64,000 bases of DNA from Thecamonas trahens ATCC 50062 (Eukaryota > Apusozoa > Apusomonadida > Apusomonadidae). The position numbers and the translations under genes were made by a program. The stretch spans positions 189,407 through 253,406 of the forward strand of contig NW_013657652.1 of assembly GCF_000142905.1 (NCBI RefSeq), written 5' to 3'. Positions 1-8,460 of this stretch are shown here, in pieces (position 1 is the stretch's first letter; each line of letters opens with the position of its first letter). The notes under the pieces are model-generated. The model did not search any database, had not been told where the DNA came from, and was given only the letters and a program-made list of their open reading frames with translations.

Positions 1-1888
1 GCGGCGGCGCACCGCTCGAGCTCCCACTTCCCCCACCAGAAGCCAGCTCCTTCTCCAGCTCGGCGATCCGTGCCTCGAGCTTGGCAACGTGGCCCTCGAG
101 CTTGGCCTTGGCGGTTGCATCAAGCGAGCCGACAACCGCATTGTACTCGGCCTCGCTCGGCCAGGACGCAGCGCCCGGGCTAGCGCCGGCGGCGGCCGGA
201 CCCGCGCCCGCAGCGCCGACGGCTGCACCCGCGCCCGCACCCACAGCCGCACCAGCAGCTGCACCTGCAGCCACCTTTTTGGCGGCTTCCTCCTCGGCGG
301 CAACCGCCTTGGCCTCGGCGGCCGCAGCCTTGGCCTCGGCGTCGGCGGCGGCCTTCTTGGCCGCCTCGAGCTCAGAGACGACGGCGTTGTGCTTGGCATC
401 AAAGCTGGCAATGGTGGCGTCGCGGGCCTCGACAAGCGACGAGAGCGTCTCGATCCGCTTCTCAAACTCGGCGCGCTCCTTGGCGACGGCACCCTCGACG
501 GCGGCGAGCCTGTCGGTCGCGTCCTTGGCAGACGTCAGAGCCTTCTCGAGCAAGTCGGCCTTCTCCTGAGCAAAGATGAGCTCGCGGACGTCGATGTTAA
601 AGGTGGCGCGGTCGAGGTCGACCCCGTCGCGCTGGAGCACGATCTGCGAAACGAGCTTCTCGACCACGCCCCAGAGCTTGTACTGCTGGTCGACGTCGTC
701 GGGCATGGAGAGAAAGTGCTGGAGGGTGGAGAGGACGAAAAAGTAGGCGTCAGAGTTGGAGGTGGCTCGGAGAATGGTCATGGCCAGCTGTTCCGGGTCG
801 GTCATGTCGATCGACTCCATGTTGTACTGGTACGCCAGGTCCTCGTTGTCGTCGGCCATCTGGCTCTGGAAGACCTTGATCTGGATGTCGAGGTCGTGGT
901 CAAGCTCCTGGCCGCCGGATACCGACGCCTTGATCTCCTCCAGAATCGACTCAAAGCCGAGTCGCACAAACTCGGACCGGAGGTGGACGCGAAAGTCAAG
1001 ATCCTCGGACATGCCGATGAGGGTGTTGATGAACATCATCGCCGCCACGCGGAAGGTGACCGACGACTCTTGCTTGAACGCGTTGACCAGCTGATAGAAC
1101 CGCCGCAGCTTGGGATACTTGAGCTCCTGGTACGCCGTCATGGCGTCCAGCGCAAGCTTGTGCCCGTTGTGGGCCGGGAGGACGGTGACGACAGAGAGCA
1201 GCTCGAGCACGTTGGTCTTGGTCTCGACCTTGGGCGAGTCGAGCGCCATGGCGATGGTCTGCACCGCGTCTGGGAACGTGAGAATAGCCTCACGGCCCTC
1301 TTTGTTGTCCATCAGTGCCCGCAGCGAGCGGATGCACTCCTCCTGGGTCTGGATGTCGCGCGACGACCGCCGCTCGTTGGTCTTGGCCTCCAGCGCCTGC
1401 AGGATCCGGACAAGCTCGCCGAGGCCCTCAAGCGCCACAAACTCGGCAACCCACGACGCAGGCTGCGAGGCGAGCGAGACCCGGATGGCAGTGACCATCT
1501 CCACCGTCGGCGACGCCTTGAGCTGCGCCACGTACGCCGCCGCAGAGTCTTCGTCGTCAGCAGCAGCGCCCGTCTGAGTCGCCAGCAGCGCCTCCAGCCG
1601 GCGGGCAGGCACAAAGCGCTGGCAAAAGTGCCACTTGGCCACAGGCGTGTCCACTGCCGTCAAAATGATCTTCCGCTGGGTCTTGGAGAACGAGAGCTCC
1701 TCCATCACGTCGTCAAAGACCCCGTCGACCACCGCTACCGAAGGCAGGGCGGCGTAGACAGGCGCCGGCTTCCGCGGCTCATGCACCGGCACGATATGCC
1801 GCCACACTTCTTCCGCAGAGTGCGACGCATACGCCTTGCGCTGCTTCGCCTGCTCTTGCTCCCTCGACGTGTTGTTGACCAGTGGCAT
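1..1888 (-). CDS. Diaphanous-type formin, N-terminal part (runs off left edge)
   Basis: The reading frame opens at the ATG at 1888 on the minus strand and stays open to the window edge, about 629 codons, so the C-terminus is missing. Residues of roughly 100-420 look like the GTPase-binding/FH3 armadillo region of diaphanous-related formins, with stretches such as ECIRSLRALMDNKEGRE and KTNVLELLSVVTVLPAHNGH. An Ala/Glu/Lys-rich coiled coil follows, then an Ala/Gly/Pro-rich segment reaching position 1. The family nucleates and elongates actin through FH1 and FH2 domains, which should lie to the left of this window. In the family, Rho-type GTPases bind the N-terminal part to relieve autoinhibition. 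No intron is needed. The large open frame on the opposite strand is a codon-bias shadow. Family confidence is high; the exact subfamily cannot be given without FH2. Confidence 0.85.
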   Translation of the reverse strand, partial: MPLVNNTSREQEQAKQRKAYASHSAEEVWRHIVPVHEPRKPAPVYAALPSVAVVDGVFDDVMEELSFSKTQRKIILTAVDTPVAKWHFCQRFVPARRLEALLATQTGAAADDEDSAAAYVAQLKASPTVEMVTAIRVSLASQPASWVAEFVALEGLGELVRILQALEAKTNERRSSRDIQTQEECIRSLRALMDNKEGREAILTFPDAVQTIAMALDSPKVETKTNVLELLSVVTVLPAHNGHKLALDAMTAYQELKYPKLRRFYQLVNAFKQESSVTFRVAAMMFINTLIGMSEDLDFRVHLRSEFVRLGFESILEEIKASVSGGQELDHDLDIQIKVFQSQMADDNEDLAYQYNMESIDMTDPEQLAMTILRATSNSDAYFFVLSTLQHFLSMPDDVDQQYKLWGVVEKLVSQIVLQRDGVDLDRATFNIDVRELIFAQEKADLLEKALTSAKDATDRLAAVEGAVAKERAEFEKRIETLSSLVEARDATIASFDAKHNAVVSELEAAKKAAADAEAKAAAAEAKAVAAEEEAAKKVAAGAAAGAAVGAGAGAAVGAAGAGPAAAGASPGAASWPSEAEYNAVVGSLDATAKAKLEGHVAKLEARIAELEKELASGGGSGSSSGAPP

Positions 1889-1973
1889 GGTTGCACTGGG
1901 CGAGAGGAGTGTGAAGAGGAGGAGGGGGGGAGGAGAGAGGGGGGGGAAGGGGTGCGGGGGGTGCAACGACCAG

Positions 1974-2215
1974 GAACGAACGAATGAAATGAACGAATGA
2001 AATGAACGACGAACGACGTGATCGAGCGAAGTGAACGACGAACGACGTGAACGAATGAAATGAACGACGAACGACGTGAACGAATGAAATGAACGACGAA
2101 CGACGTGAACGAATGAAATGAACGACGAACGACGTGAACGAATGAAATGAACGACGAATGAAATGAACGAATGAAATGAACGACGAATGACGTGAACGAA
2201 TGAAATGAACAAACG
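1974..2215. repeat. 29-bp minisatellite built from GAACGA-type subunits
   Basis: Four perfect 29-bp units run head to tail at 2033-2061, 2062-2090, 2091-2119 and 2120-2148. Each is made of two GAACGAC heptamers, GTGAACG and AATGAAAT. Degenerate copies of the same subunits extend the array on both sides to about 1974 and 2215. The array starts about 85 bp upstream of the formin start codon. It translates in several frames, but the translations only reflect the repeat. It is likely non-coding. Confidence 0.9.
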
Positions 2216-2843
2216 ACCTGTACGAACGGAGAGAACGAACGATACGAACAAACAACCGCAAAACGGCCGTACGAAGCGACATAAATCGCGGCATTCAGGT
2301 AGATTACTGATGATCATTGGGGAATCGTCATTCGCCAAACGACCATTTCGCATTTTTCTGGCTACGCTCCGAACGATTGTTCAAAACAAGTGTTCGGCGT
2401 ATGAGTTGGAGAGGTGGGCGACAATGGGTGTTGCGTTGTCCATGCACGGCGATAAAGTCATCAAGATCATGTCAGATAGTCTTGGGAGGATAGTTAAGGT
2501 GCACGATCTGTAGCTTGAGGTCTTTGGGTGATCGATGACAACATCCTTCCTTCAAACTGCCGGGTAATGTTTACTATGTCACCGTGTCTGCATCGAGCTG
2601 TGATCACTGCCTCTCCCGCCGTGCTGTCCTAGTGCACTCAGCCTCGCCATTCCATCGATGCCTGCTCTCGACCCCCCCCCCCTGCTCTCTCTCCCATCTC
2701 TTCCTTGTCATCCATCGATGACCATCGCGCCATCGCCACCGGTGCCATTGCGTCCTTCGCATCGGTGTTCCACCCCTTTCCACGACAGAGAAAGACACAC
2801 CTCACCGCACCCCACTTGAGACTCTGCCACAGCTTTCTCTCTC
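2216..2843. other. Unassigned intergenic stretch, partly AT-richer than its surroundings
   Basis: About 630 bases lie between the minisatellite and the SMIM13-like gene. Positions about 2280-2580 are clearly less GC-rich than the rest of the window. A 102-codon open frame (2205-2513, plus) starts inside the repeat array and resembles no family I recognise. The last 200 bases, with short C tracts, are the likely promoter and 5' UTR of the gene starting at 2844. I see no tRNA, rRNA or mobile-element ends. Confidence 0.6.
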
Positions 2844-3174
2844 ATGGAGAGCATCGCAGCGTCTGCAGACGCAACATGGCGGGCTGGCCTTGCCCTCGGT
2901 GTCCTCACAGCCATCGTCTCTCTCTGTACGTCCTCCTCGCCTCCGCCACACACACGCTCCCCTTCCTTCCGTCCCCCGACTCACTCCCCCTCTCCCCTCC
3001 TCCTCCACAGGCTGGTATCTGGTGTGGCACTACTTTCTGGTCCGCTCTCCGTTTGTGCGTGAGCTGCTCGAGTACGACGATCTGCCGCAGAGCCGCCAGA
3101 CGCAAGCTGACACAGACAGCGGCAGCGGCACAGGCGCAGGCCCGGGCGAGACCGACAAGATCAAGTCATCGTAA
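2844..3174 (+). CDS. SMIM13-like small single-pass membrane protein (spliced)
   Basis: Two exons, 2844-2925 and 3011-3174, joined across an 85-bp GTACGT...CAG intron, give an 81-residue protein ending at TAA 3172-3174. Joining in phase 1 makes one hydrophobic helix at about residues 13-34, followed directly by WYLVWHYFLVRSPFVRELL. The conserved core WYxVWHxFL, then a basic/hydrophobic patch and RELL or RELV, is the hallmark of the small integral membrane protein SMIM13 (UPF0766). An acidic, Gly/Ser-rich polar tail follows, as in the human protein. The length (81, against about 91 in human) fits. Function is not established for the family. The stop lies 22 bp from the CFAP57 stop on the opposite strand. 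Confidence 0.8.
2926..3010 (+). other. Intron of the SMIM13-like gene
   Basis: The donor is GTACGT and the acceptor CACAG. The 85-bp intron is pyrimidine-rich throughout, with CA and CCT runs. Both exons together are needed to keep the conserved WYLVWH motif in frame. Confidence 0.8.
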
Positions 3175-3196
3175 GGGCAAGGTCGGCCTACTTGAC

Positions 3197-6100
3197 TCAC
3201 TGGTTCGAGCCGCGCGACCACGAGGAGCGCACCGATTGCTGCGAGCGCGGGGCGACCGGCGGAAGGCCGGTGACTGGCTCAGCTGCGGCTGCAGCCGAGC
3301 CTGCGGACGAGTGCGGCGGGTGAGCGTGCATCTGCTGCTGCTTGCGGGCGGTGAGCGAGCCGGGTGACATGCCGCGGCGGAGCTTGCGGCGGCCAGCAGC
3401 ATCTGCAGCGGTGGCGCGGGAGCGGGCGGCCGGGGTGGACGCGCCGAGCGACGAGGCCGAGGCCGACGGCGGGGGGCCGTTGTCTGTGCCGGCAAACGAG
3501 GCGCCGTACGGGTGGTGTGAGGCGCCAAAGGAGCGGACAGAACGGTTGTGGGCGCGGAGCTGCTTGATTTCGCGGCGGAGCTCGTTGATCTCCTTGATGA
3601 GGGCGACGTTCTCCTGCATGACTCGGGCCGAGTCTGCGCGGTGGAGCTGGGCGTCCTTGTTGAGCTTGCGCTTGAGCGAGGCGACGGAGCGCTCGAGGTA
3701 CTCGCGCTGGCGGTTGTTCTCGCGCTGAATGTCGACGTCGACGCGGGCCTCCTCGACATGGAGGGTGACGTGCTTCTGGTAGAGCTTCTTGACTCGCTCC
3801 TTGAGCTTTTTGGGATCCTGAATGAACTGGACGGTCTCGTGGAGGTCTGTACGGAAGCGCTTGGTCACGGCGTGGGCGTCGGTGAGGCGCGAGCGCATGT
3901 GCGAGATCTCCTTCTCGAGCGCCTTGACCTTGAGCTCGAGGTTCTCGACGGTGAGCTTGAGGGTGATGTTGTTCTTGTAGTACTTTTCCAGCTCGGCGTC
4001 CATCTGATTGATCTGCTTGATCTGCTCGTTGATCTGGGCGTCGCGCGGCTCGAGCTGCTTGTTGAGCTCCTTGTTCTTGTACTCGAGGACAAACTTGAAC
4101 TTTTCGAGCTCCTGGTTCTTCTTCTTGAGTTCGTGGATGCGGTTCTCCTTGTCCTTGATGGTGTCGTTGCGCTCGTCGATTTCCTTCTGCAGGTCGTCGA
4201 TCTGCTTCTTGGCCGACTCGGTCTCGGTCCGGTTGGCGTTGGCCCTGTCCTCGGCCTGCTGCGTCTTGACGTGCTGGTCGTCGATGGCCTTGTTGAGCTG
4301 GGTAAACTCCTTGCGCATGACGCCGACAAGGCCCTTGAGCTTGAGGATGCGGTTGTCGCGGTCGTCGATCTGGTCCTTAAAGAACTGAATCCGCTCCTGG
4401 ATCTCCTGGTCGGCATCCTCCTCGATCTGCCGCCGCGTCTCCATGTACTCGAGCTCGCGCTGCTTCATCTTCTGCTCGAGCTTGGCGAGCGCCTCCTCCT
4501 TCTCCTGCATCGCCGCCTGGTGGCGGGCCTGAAGGTCGAGCGAGGCCTCTTGCAGATCCTGCTGCAGCCGCTCCTTCTCCTTTTCAAACAGCTCGGCCTG
4601 CCGGTGCATCTGCGCCTCGAGCTGCTCGTACTTGCGGTGCGAGGCGAGCGCAATGTCACCCTGCTCCTTGCGCACCTTTTCGAGCTCGCGCCGAAAGTTC
4701 TCCTTGAGGATGTGGATCTGCTCCTCGTAGTGCTGCATCTGCTGGTCCTTCTCCAGCCGCATGGCAAAGGTGATTTCGCGGAGCTCGTCGTTGGTGTGCT
4801 GGTACTTGAGGTGCAGCTCCTTCTCCATGTTGTTCCGCTCTTCCTTCATGTTGCGGACGTGGAACTCCCACGTTGTCCGCTCCGTCTTGAGCGTGTGCTG
4901 CAGCTGCGCGTACGCATCGTCCTTGGCCTTGAGCATATCCGGCGTGACTAGGACCTCGGTGGCAAAGTCGAGCTGCATCTCCGGCGCTGTACCGGCGAGC
5001 CCGCGTCCACCTCCACCGCCGAGCCCGAGGCCGACCACGCCGGTTCCGAGTCCAGACTCGACCGCCGACGACGGGCCCGAGCCGGCGCCTCCGCTGCCCA
5101 GCGCCGACCCGAGAGCGCCCGAGTCGTGAACCTCGGCCACAAAGAGTGAGCCGTCGGCGCCGGCCGAGAATAGCCACCGCTCGTCGAATGAGAGCGCCAT
5201 CCGCGTCACGCCCTCGGCGTGGAACGCTACCTCATGGTACTCGCCCGTCGGCGACGGATACTTGAGCGCCCGCACCGTCCCGTCCTCCGTCCCGACAAAC
5301 ATCATCCGGTTCGATGGCGCAACGAGCACGTTGGTGTAAGTCGTTCCACCAGTGTCGAGCTCGTGGACCTCGCGCCCGTCGACAGTAATCTCCTTCAGCA
5401 GCCGGTCCGAGCCCGCCGCGTACACTAGGTTACCGTTTGGTGCTAGCGCCGCAGACGAGTACGAGCAGATTTTGCGGACGTGGACCTCGCCGCGGACCGT
5501 CTCGCCTACAAAGTCCCACTTGTAGATAGCTCCGTCCTGCCCAGCCGAGAGGATGTGGCAGTCGTCGGGCGTCCACTGGATCGAACGGACTCGTCCGTCG
5601 TGGCCCGAGAGCACCGCAAAGCACTCAAAGGTGTACGTGTTGTACAGGTGAATAAAGTTGTTCTCGCGCGCAGCCGCAAAGTACTGTCCGCCGTGCGAGA
5701 ACCGCACCTCCTTGCACGACCGGCAGACCGGGAACTCGTGCACCGTCTCCAGCGAGTCGACCAGCACGTTCATCAGCCGCAGCTTGTCCGAAAAGCCGAC
5801 CAAGAGCATGTGGCCCGACGGGTGGAGAGCCACAGAGTGCGCCTCCTCGTTAAAGTGCGCCGCAACCACCAGCGTCTTGCTCATGTAGTTCCAGATGCGG
5901 ACAGAACGGTCTGGCGAGCACGTTGCCACCAGTGGCTTGCGCACGCACGTGTCGAGCCCGGTGATAACGCTTGCGTGGAACGAGGCAGAGACAGGCACAA
6001 ACGCGAGTTCGTCGCGGACAAGATAGGTCGAGAACTCCGGAAGAATGTACAGCTGCGACGCCGTCGTCGTCACCACCAGGTCCGAGTCGGACGGCCCACC

Positions 6101-7093
6101 GATGACCATGTGGTTCACCGCCTTGTGCGACGGGAGCTCGAGCGAGGCCACGTCGGAGAAGCCGCGCGAAACAAGCTCCGAGCCCGACGACGGCGCTTCG
6201 GCCTCGTAGATCACAATCCGCCCACCCTCGGTCCCGATGACAAAGCCCTTCGAGAACGGCACAATCGAGAAAATTGGCACAGCCTCCATCTTGTGGTACG
6301 GCGAACACGGGAGAGAGGCCGTGACCAGCTCCGAGTTGACCACCGCCGCAATCTTGCCCAATTCCGTCCCCAGCACAAGCGTCTCGTCGTTGAGCCATGC
6401 GTGGCAGAGATACTTGCCGAGCTCGACCTTGGTCGGCCCCGATCCAAGCGAGGGGCCCATGTTGCGGAATGAGCCCTCCTTGTGAAGCTTGAACATCTTG
6501 ACCAGGTTTGCACCACTCACCACCACCATGTCCGACTTGGTCGGATGGAACGAGGCCATCGTCGCCGTCTCCGACCCGGTCGTCGTCACAGGGACCGACG
6601 CCCGCGGCGGCGCAGACGGCTTGTCCAGCTGCCAGTACGAGAGCACAAAGTCCGGCGCACCAGAGAGCGTGATCATTGCCTTTTGCGCTGCGTCAAACGC
6701 CACCCATACAAAGCTGTCCGACTCGATGTTGTTGCCCACAAACACCCGCGGTTTCTTGCCCTTGTGCGTGTACGACAAGTCGTACACATACACCACCGGC
6801 GGGCTCCCGCGCTCAGCCACGGCAATCAGCCGCTCCGACCGCTTCGGCGAGTCGCCAGTCAGCGGCGCAGCCATAGCCGTAATTCCGCCGCCCTGCGACG
6901 ACGCCTCACGCACCACAAAAGCCTGCGACGATCCACTCTCACCCGACGGCGACGTCTCGGACCCGCGCTTGTGCAGCACAATGTTCGACCCGACCGGGTA
7001 CACCACACGCCCGTCGTTGAGAATGCCCACGTTGCCGGCCACATCTCCGCGCAACCCAAACGTGTGCCTGCCCGCCCACCCAGTCGCATTCAT
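3197..7093 (-). CDS. CFAP57: CFAP57/WDR65-like cilia- and flagella-associated protein
   Basis: This single exon of 1,298 residues starts at ATG 7093 (MNATGWAGRHTFGLRG). The frame continues upstream to 7267, but that extension is low-complexity and runs into the divergent gene's leader. The first ~690 residues form WD40 repeats in two propeller-like blocks (for example LVATCSPDRSVRIWNY and HILSAGQDGAIYKWDF). A Gly-rich linker at about 690-720 follows, then ~450 residues of charged coiled coil (ERNNMEKELHLKYQHTNDEL and beyond) and a basic, Ser-rich tail. This WD40-plus-coiled-coil layout and length match CFAP57 (about 1,250 residues), which in cilia acts in assembly and attachment of a subset of inner dynein arms. 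It implies that the organism builds motile flagella. It is divergent from the gene at 7285, with a ~190-bp shared promoter region. Confidence 0.9.
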   Translation of the reverse strand: MNATGWAGRHTFGLRGDVAGNVGILNDGRVVYPVGSNIVLHKRGSETSPSGESGSSQAFVVREASSQGGGITAMAAPLTGDSPKRSERLIAVAERGSPPVVYVYDLSYTHKGKKPRVFVGNNIESDSFVWVAFDAAQKAMITLSGAPDFVLSYWQLDKPSAPPRASVPVTTTGSETATMASFHPTKSDMVVVSGANLVKMFKLHKEGSFRNMGPSLGSGPTKVELGKYLCHAWLNDETLVLGTELGKIAAVVNSELVTASLPCSPYHKMEAVPIFSIVPFSKGFVIGTEGGRIVIYEAEAPSSGSELVSRGFSDVASLELPSHKAVNHMVIGGPSDSDLVVTTTASQLYILPEFSTYLVRDELAFVPVSASFHASVITGLDTCVRKPLVATCSPDRSVRIWNYMSKTLVVAAHFNEEAHSVALHPSGHMLLVGFSDKLRLMNVLVDSLETVHEFPVCRSCKEVRFSHGGQYFAAARENNFIHLYNTYTFECFAVLSGHDGRVRSIQWTPDDCHILSAGQDGAIYKWDFVGETVRGEVHVRKICSYSSAALAPNGNLVYAAGSDRLLKEITVDGREVHELDTGGTTYTNVLVAPSNRMMFVGTEDGTVRALKYPSPTGEYHEVAFHAEGVTRMALSFDERWLFSAGADGSLFVAEVHDSGALGSALGSGGAGSGPSSAVESGLGTGVVGLGLGGGGGRGLAGTAPEMQLDFATEVLVTPDMLKAKDDAYAQLQHTLKTERTTWEFHVRNMKEERNNMEKELHLKYQHTNDELREITFAMRLEKDQQMQHYEEQIHILKENFRRELEKVRKEQGDIALASHRKYEQLEAQMHRQAELFEKEKERLQQDLQEASLDLQARHQAAMQEKEEALAKLEQKMKQRELEYMETRRQIEEDADQEIQERIQFFKDQIDDRDNRILKLKGLVGVMRKEFTQLNKAIDDQHVKTQQAEDRANANRTETESAKKQIDDLQKEIDERNDTIKDKENRIHELKKKNQELEKFKFVLEYKNKELNKQLEPRDAQINEQIKQINQMDAELEKYYKNNITLKLTVENLELKVKALEKEISHMRSRLTDAHAVTKRFRTDLHETVQFIQDPKKLKERVKKLYQKHVTLHVEEARVDVDIQRENNRQREYLERSVASLKRKLNKDAQLHRADSARVMQENVALIKEINELRREIKQLRAHNRSVRSFGASHHPYGASFAGTDNGPPPSASASSLGASTPAARSRATAADAAGRRKLRRGMSPGSLTARKQQQMHAHPPHSSAGSAAAAAEPVTGLPPVAPRSQQSVRSSWSRGSNQ

Positions 7094-7284
7094 CGCATCC
7101 AAGTAGTAAATGAGTGCGAGTAAGTGAGTGTGTGTGTGCCTGTGTAGAGGGGAGGGGCGGAAGGGGATGGGTGTGGGGAGGGCGGGGAGGCGAGGAGGCG
7201 CCGATGCAACGGCCACAGACACAGCCGCCCCCCCCACCTCACTGTCCTCCACCATACCACCACCCACACCCTCCCACCCTCTCC

Positions 7285-8460
7285 ATGTCGTCCCATAGGG
7301 CGCCGGTGACTCCGGTCCGGCCCAAAGTACAGAACAAGGTCCAGGTGTGGACGACCGAGGGCTTCAAGGACTACGTCCCACAGCCGTACCGCAGGCGCAA
7401 GGGCTTCGGCACAGCCTCGCCGGCCAACCAGACCTCGCTCAACGTCCTGCTCAACAAGTACATGGATCCTCGGGAGGAGGCTGTAGTGTCTGCCCGCGAG
7501 GCTGTGGTGGCCCAGAAGCGTCTGGCTCGCGCCAAGGCCCACGGCGTGCAGACATCGTCTGTGGGCAAGCTCAATCCCATCACGGCTTGCCCCACGCCCG
7601 ATCCGTACAAGCCCGACTCGCTGAGCCTAGTCCGCGATCCGCCGCGTGCCTCGCGCCTACCGCCGCTCCCACCGGCTGTCCGCTCCCGCGAGCGTGTCCG
7701 CTACAATCCGATCCAGCACCGCTACGCCGAGCCTGATGTTGACGAGCACGTCCGCCGGGCCGAGGCCGAGCGACGCCGCCGCTCTCTCGCTCGCAAGACC
7801 GCCGCCGAGGGCGTGCCGCGCAACCCTCTCACCATGTACACCGCCGACGGTCGCCCGCTCCCGTCGCTCCCGCCGCGCGGCCGCCGCCAGATCCAGCCTG
7901 CCGGCGAGGACTCGTCACGGGTCCTCACTCCGGCTCGCTCACTGCCGCACTCACTCTCGGCCTCTGGCCAGGCCCGCAAGCAGGTTGACGGCTACTCGTC
8001 GACATCCTCGCGTGCCGGCTACAACATCCTCAAGTACAACGACCGTCCACCGCGCAATCCGGACGCGTACAGTGGCAACCCCAACGGAATCGAGCCGGTC
8101 CACCGAGCGTATGGCGGCAAGGCCAACCGCTCCGGCGTCAAGTTTAACATCCTTGCCTACGGCGACAAGTACCACCGCGCCGTTGCTGACAACAAGAACG
8201 GCGTGCTCTCGCCGACCCGGACCGCCGGCGGCCGTGCAAACATCTCTGGCGCAGACTACAACATCCTCAACGGCACCCCGCTCCCGGCCTCGGCCTCGCC
8301 GTCGCGGACCCGCCCCCCACCGCCCTCCTCGCCGCTCCCGCGCTCAGCCTCTCGCGCCGCACCGCTCCCGCGCCGCCTCGACTTTCCCACCCCACGCTCA
8401 GAGTCGGCACCGCCCGGCCCAGACCCCCGCGGCTCGCTCTCATGGAACCAGTGGGGCTGA
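7285..8460 (+). CDS. Hypothetical protein with three spaced NIL motifs
   Basis: This 391-residue protein starts at ATG 7285, which lies behind a C-rich leader. I do not recognise a named family. The N-terminal third is basic and Pro-rich (VWTTEGFKDYVPQPYRRRKG). The C-terminal half carries a motif repeated three times: AGYNILKYND at about residue 246, SGVKFNILAYGDK at about 287 and SGADYNILNG at about 325. The last two are preceded by GGKANR and GGRANI. Spacing is 41 and 38 residues. The tail is Pro/Ser/Arg-rich and probably disordered. The gene is divergent from CFAP57 over a short shared promoter, which suggests (inference only) a flagellar or microtubule-associated role. Its 3' end overlaps the convergent zinc-finger gene. 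Confidence 0.75.
   Translation: MSSHRAPVTPVRPKVQNKVQVWTTEGFKDYVPQPYRRRKGFGTASPANQTSLNVLLNKYMDPREEAVVSAREAVVAQKRLARAKAHGVQTSSVGKLNPITACPTPDPYKPDSLSLVRDPPRASRLPPLPPAVRSRERVRYNPIQHRYAEPDVDEHVRRAEAERRRRSLARKTAAEGVPRNPLTMYTADGRPLPSLPPRGRRQIQPAGEDSSRVLTPARSLPHSLSASGQARKQVDGYSSTSSRAGYNILKYNDRPPRNPDAYSGNPNGIEPVHRAYGGKANRSGVKFNILAYGDKYHRAVADNKNGVLSPTRTAGGRANISGADYNILNGTPLPASASPSRTRPPPPSSPLPRSASRAAPLPRRLDFPTPRSESAPPGPDPRGSLSWNQWG

Noticed and set aside
89-1987. 632-codon open frame on the plus strand
   Set aside because: It is antisense to the formin frame, Arg/Leu/Val-rich, and has no domain. It is a codon-bias shadow.
1779-2294. 171-codon minus-strand frame with HFIRSFHSF-type repeats
   Set aside because: It only translates the 29-bp minisatellite.
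3548-4951. 467-codon Leu/Val-rich plus-strand frame
   Set aside because: It mirrors the Glu/Lys coiled coil of CFAP57; antisense of GAG/AAG codons gives Leu/Val-rich nonsense.
7094-7267. N-terminal extension of CFAP57 to 7267
   Set aside because: His/Thr/Pro low-complexity (HTHTHLL) that overlaps the leader of the divergent gene; the natural start MNATGW is at 7093.
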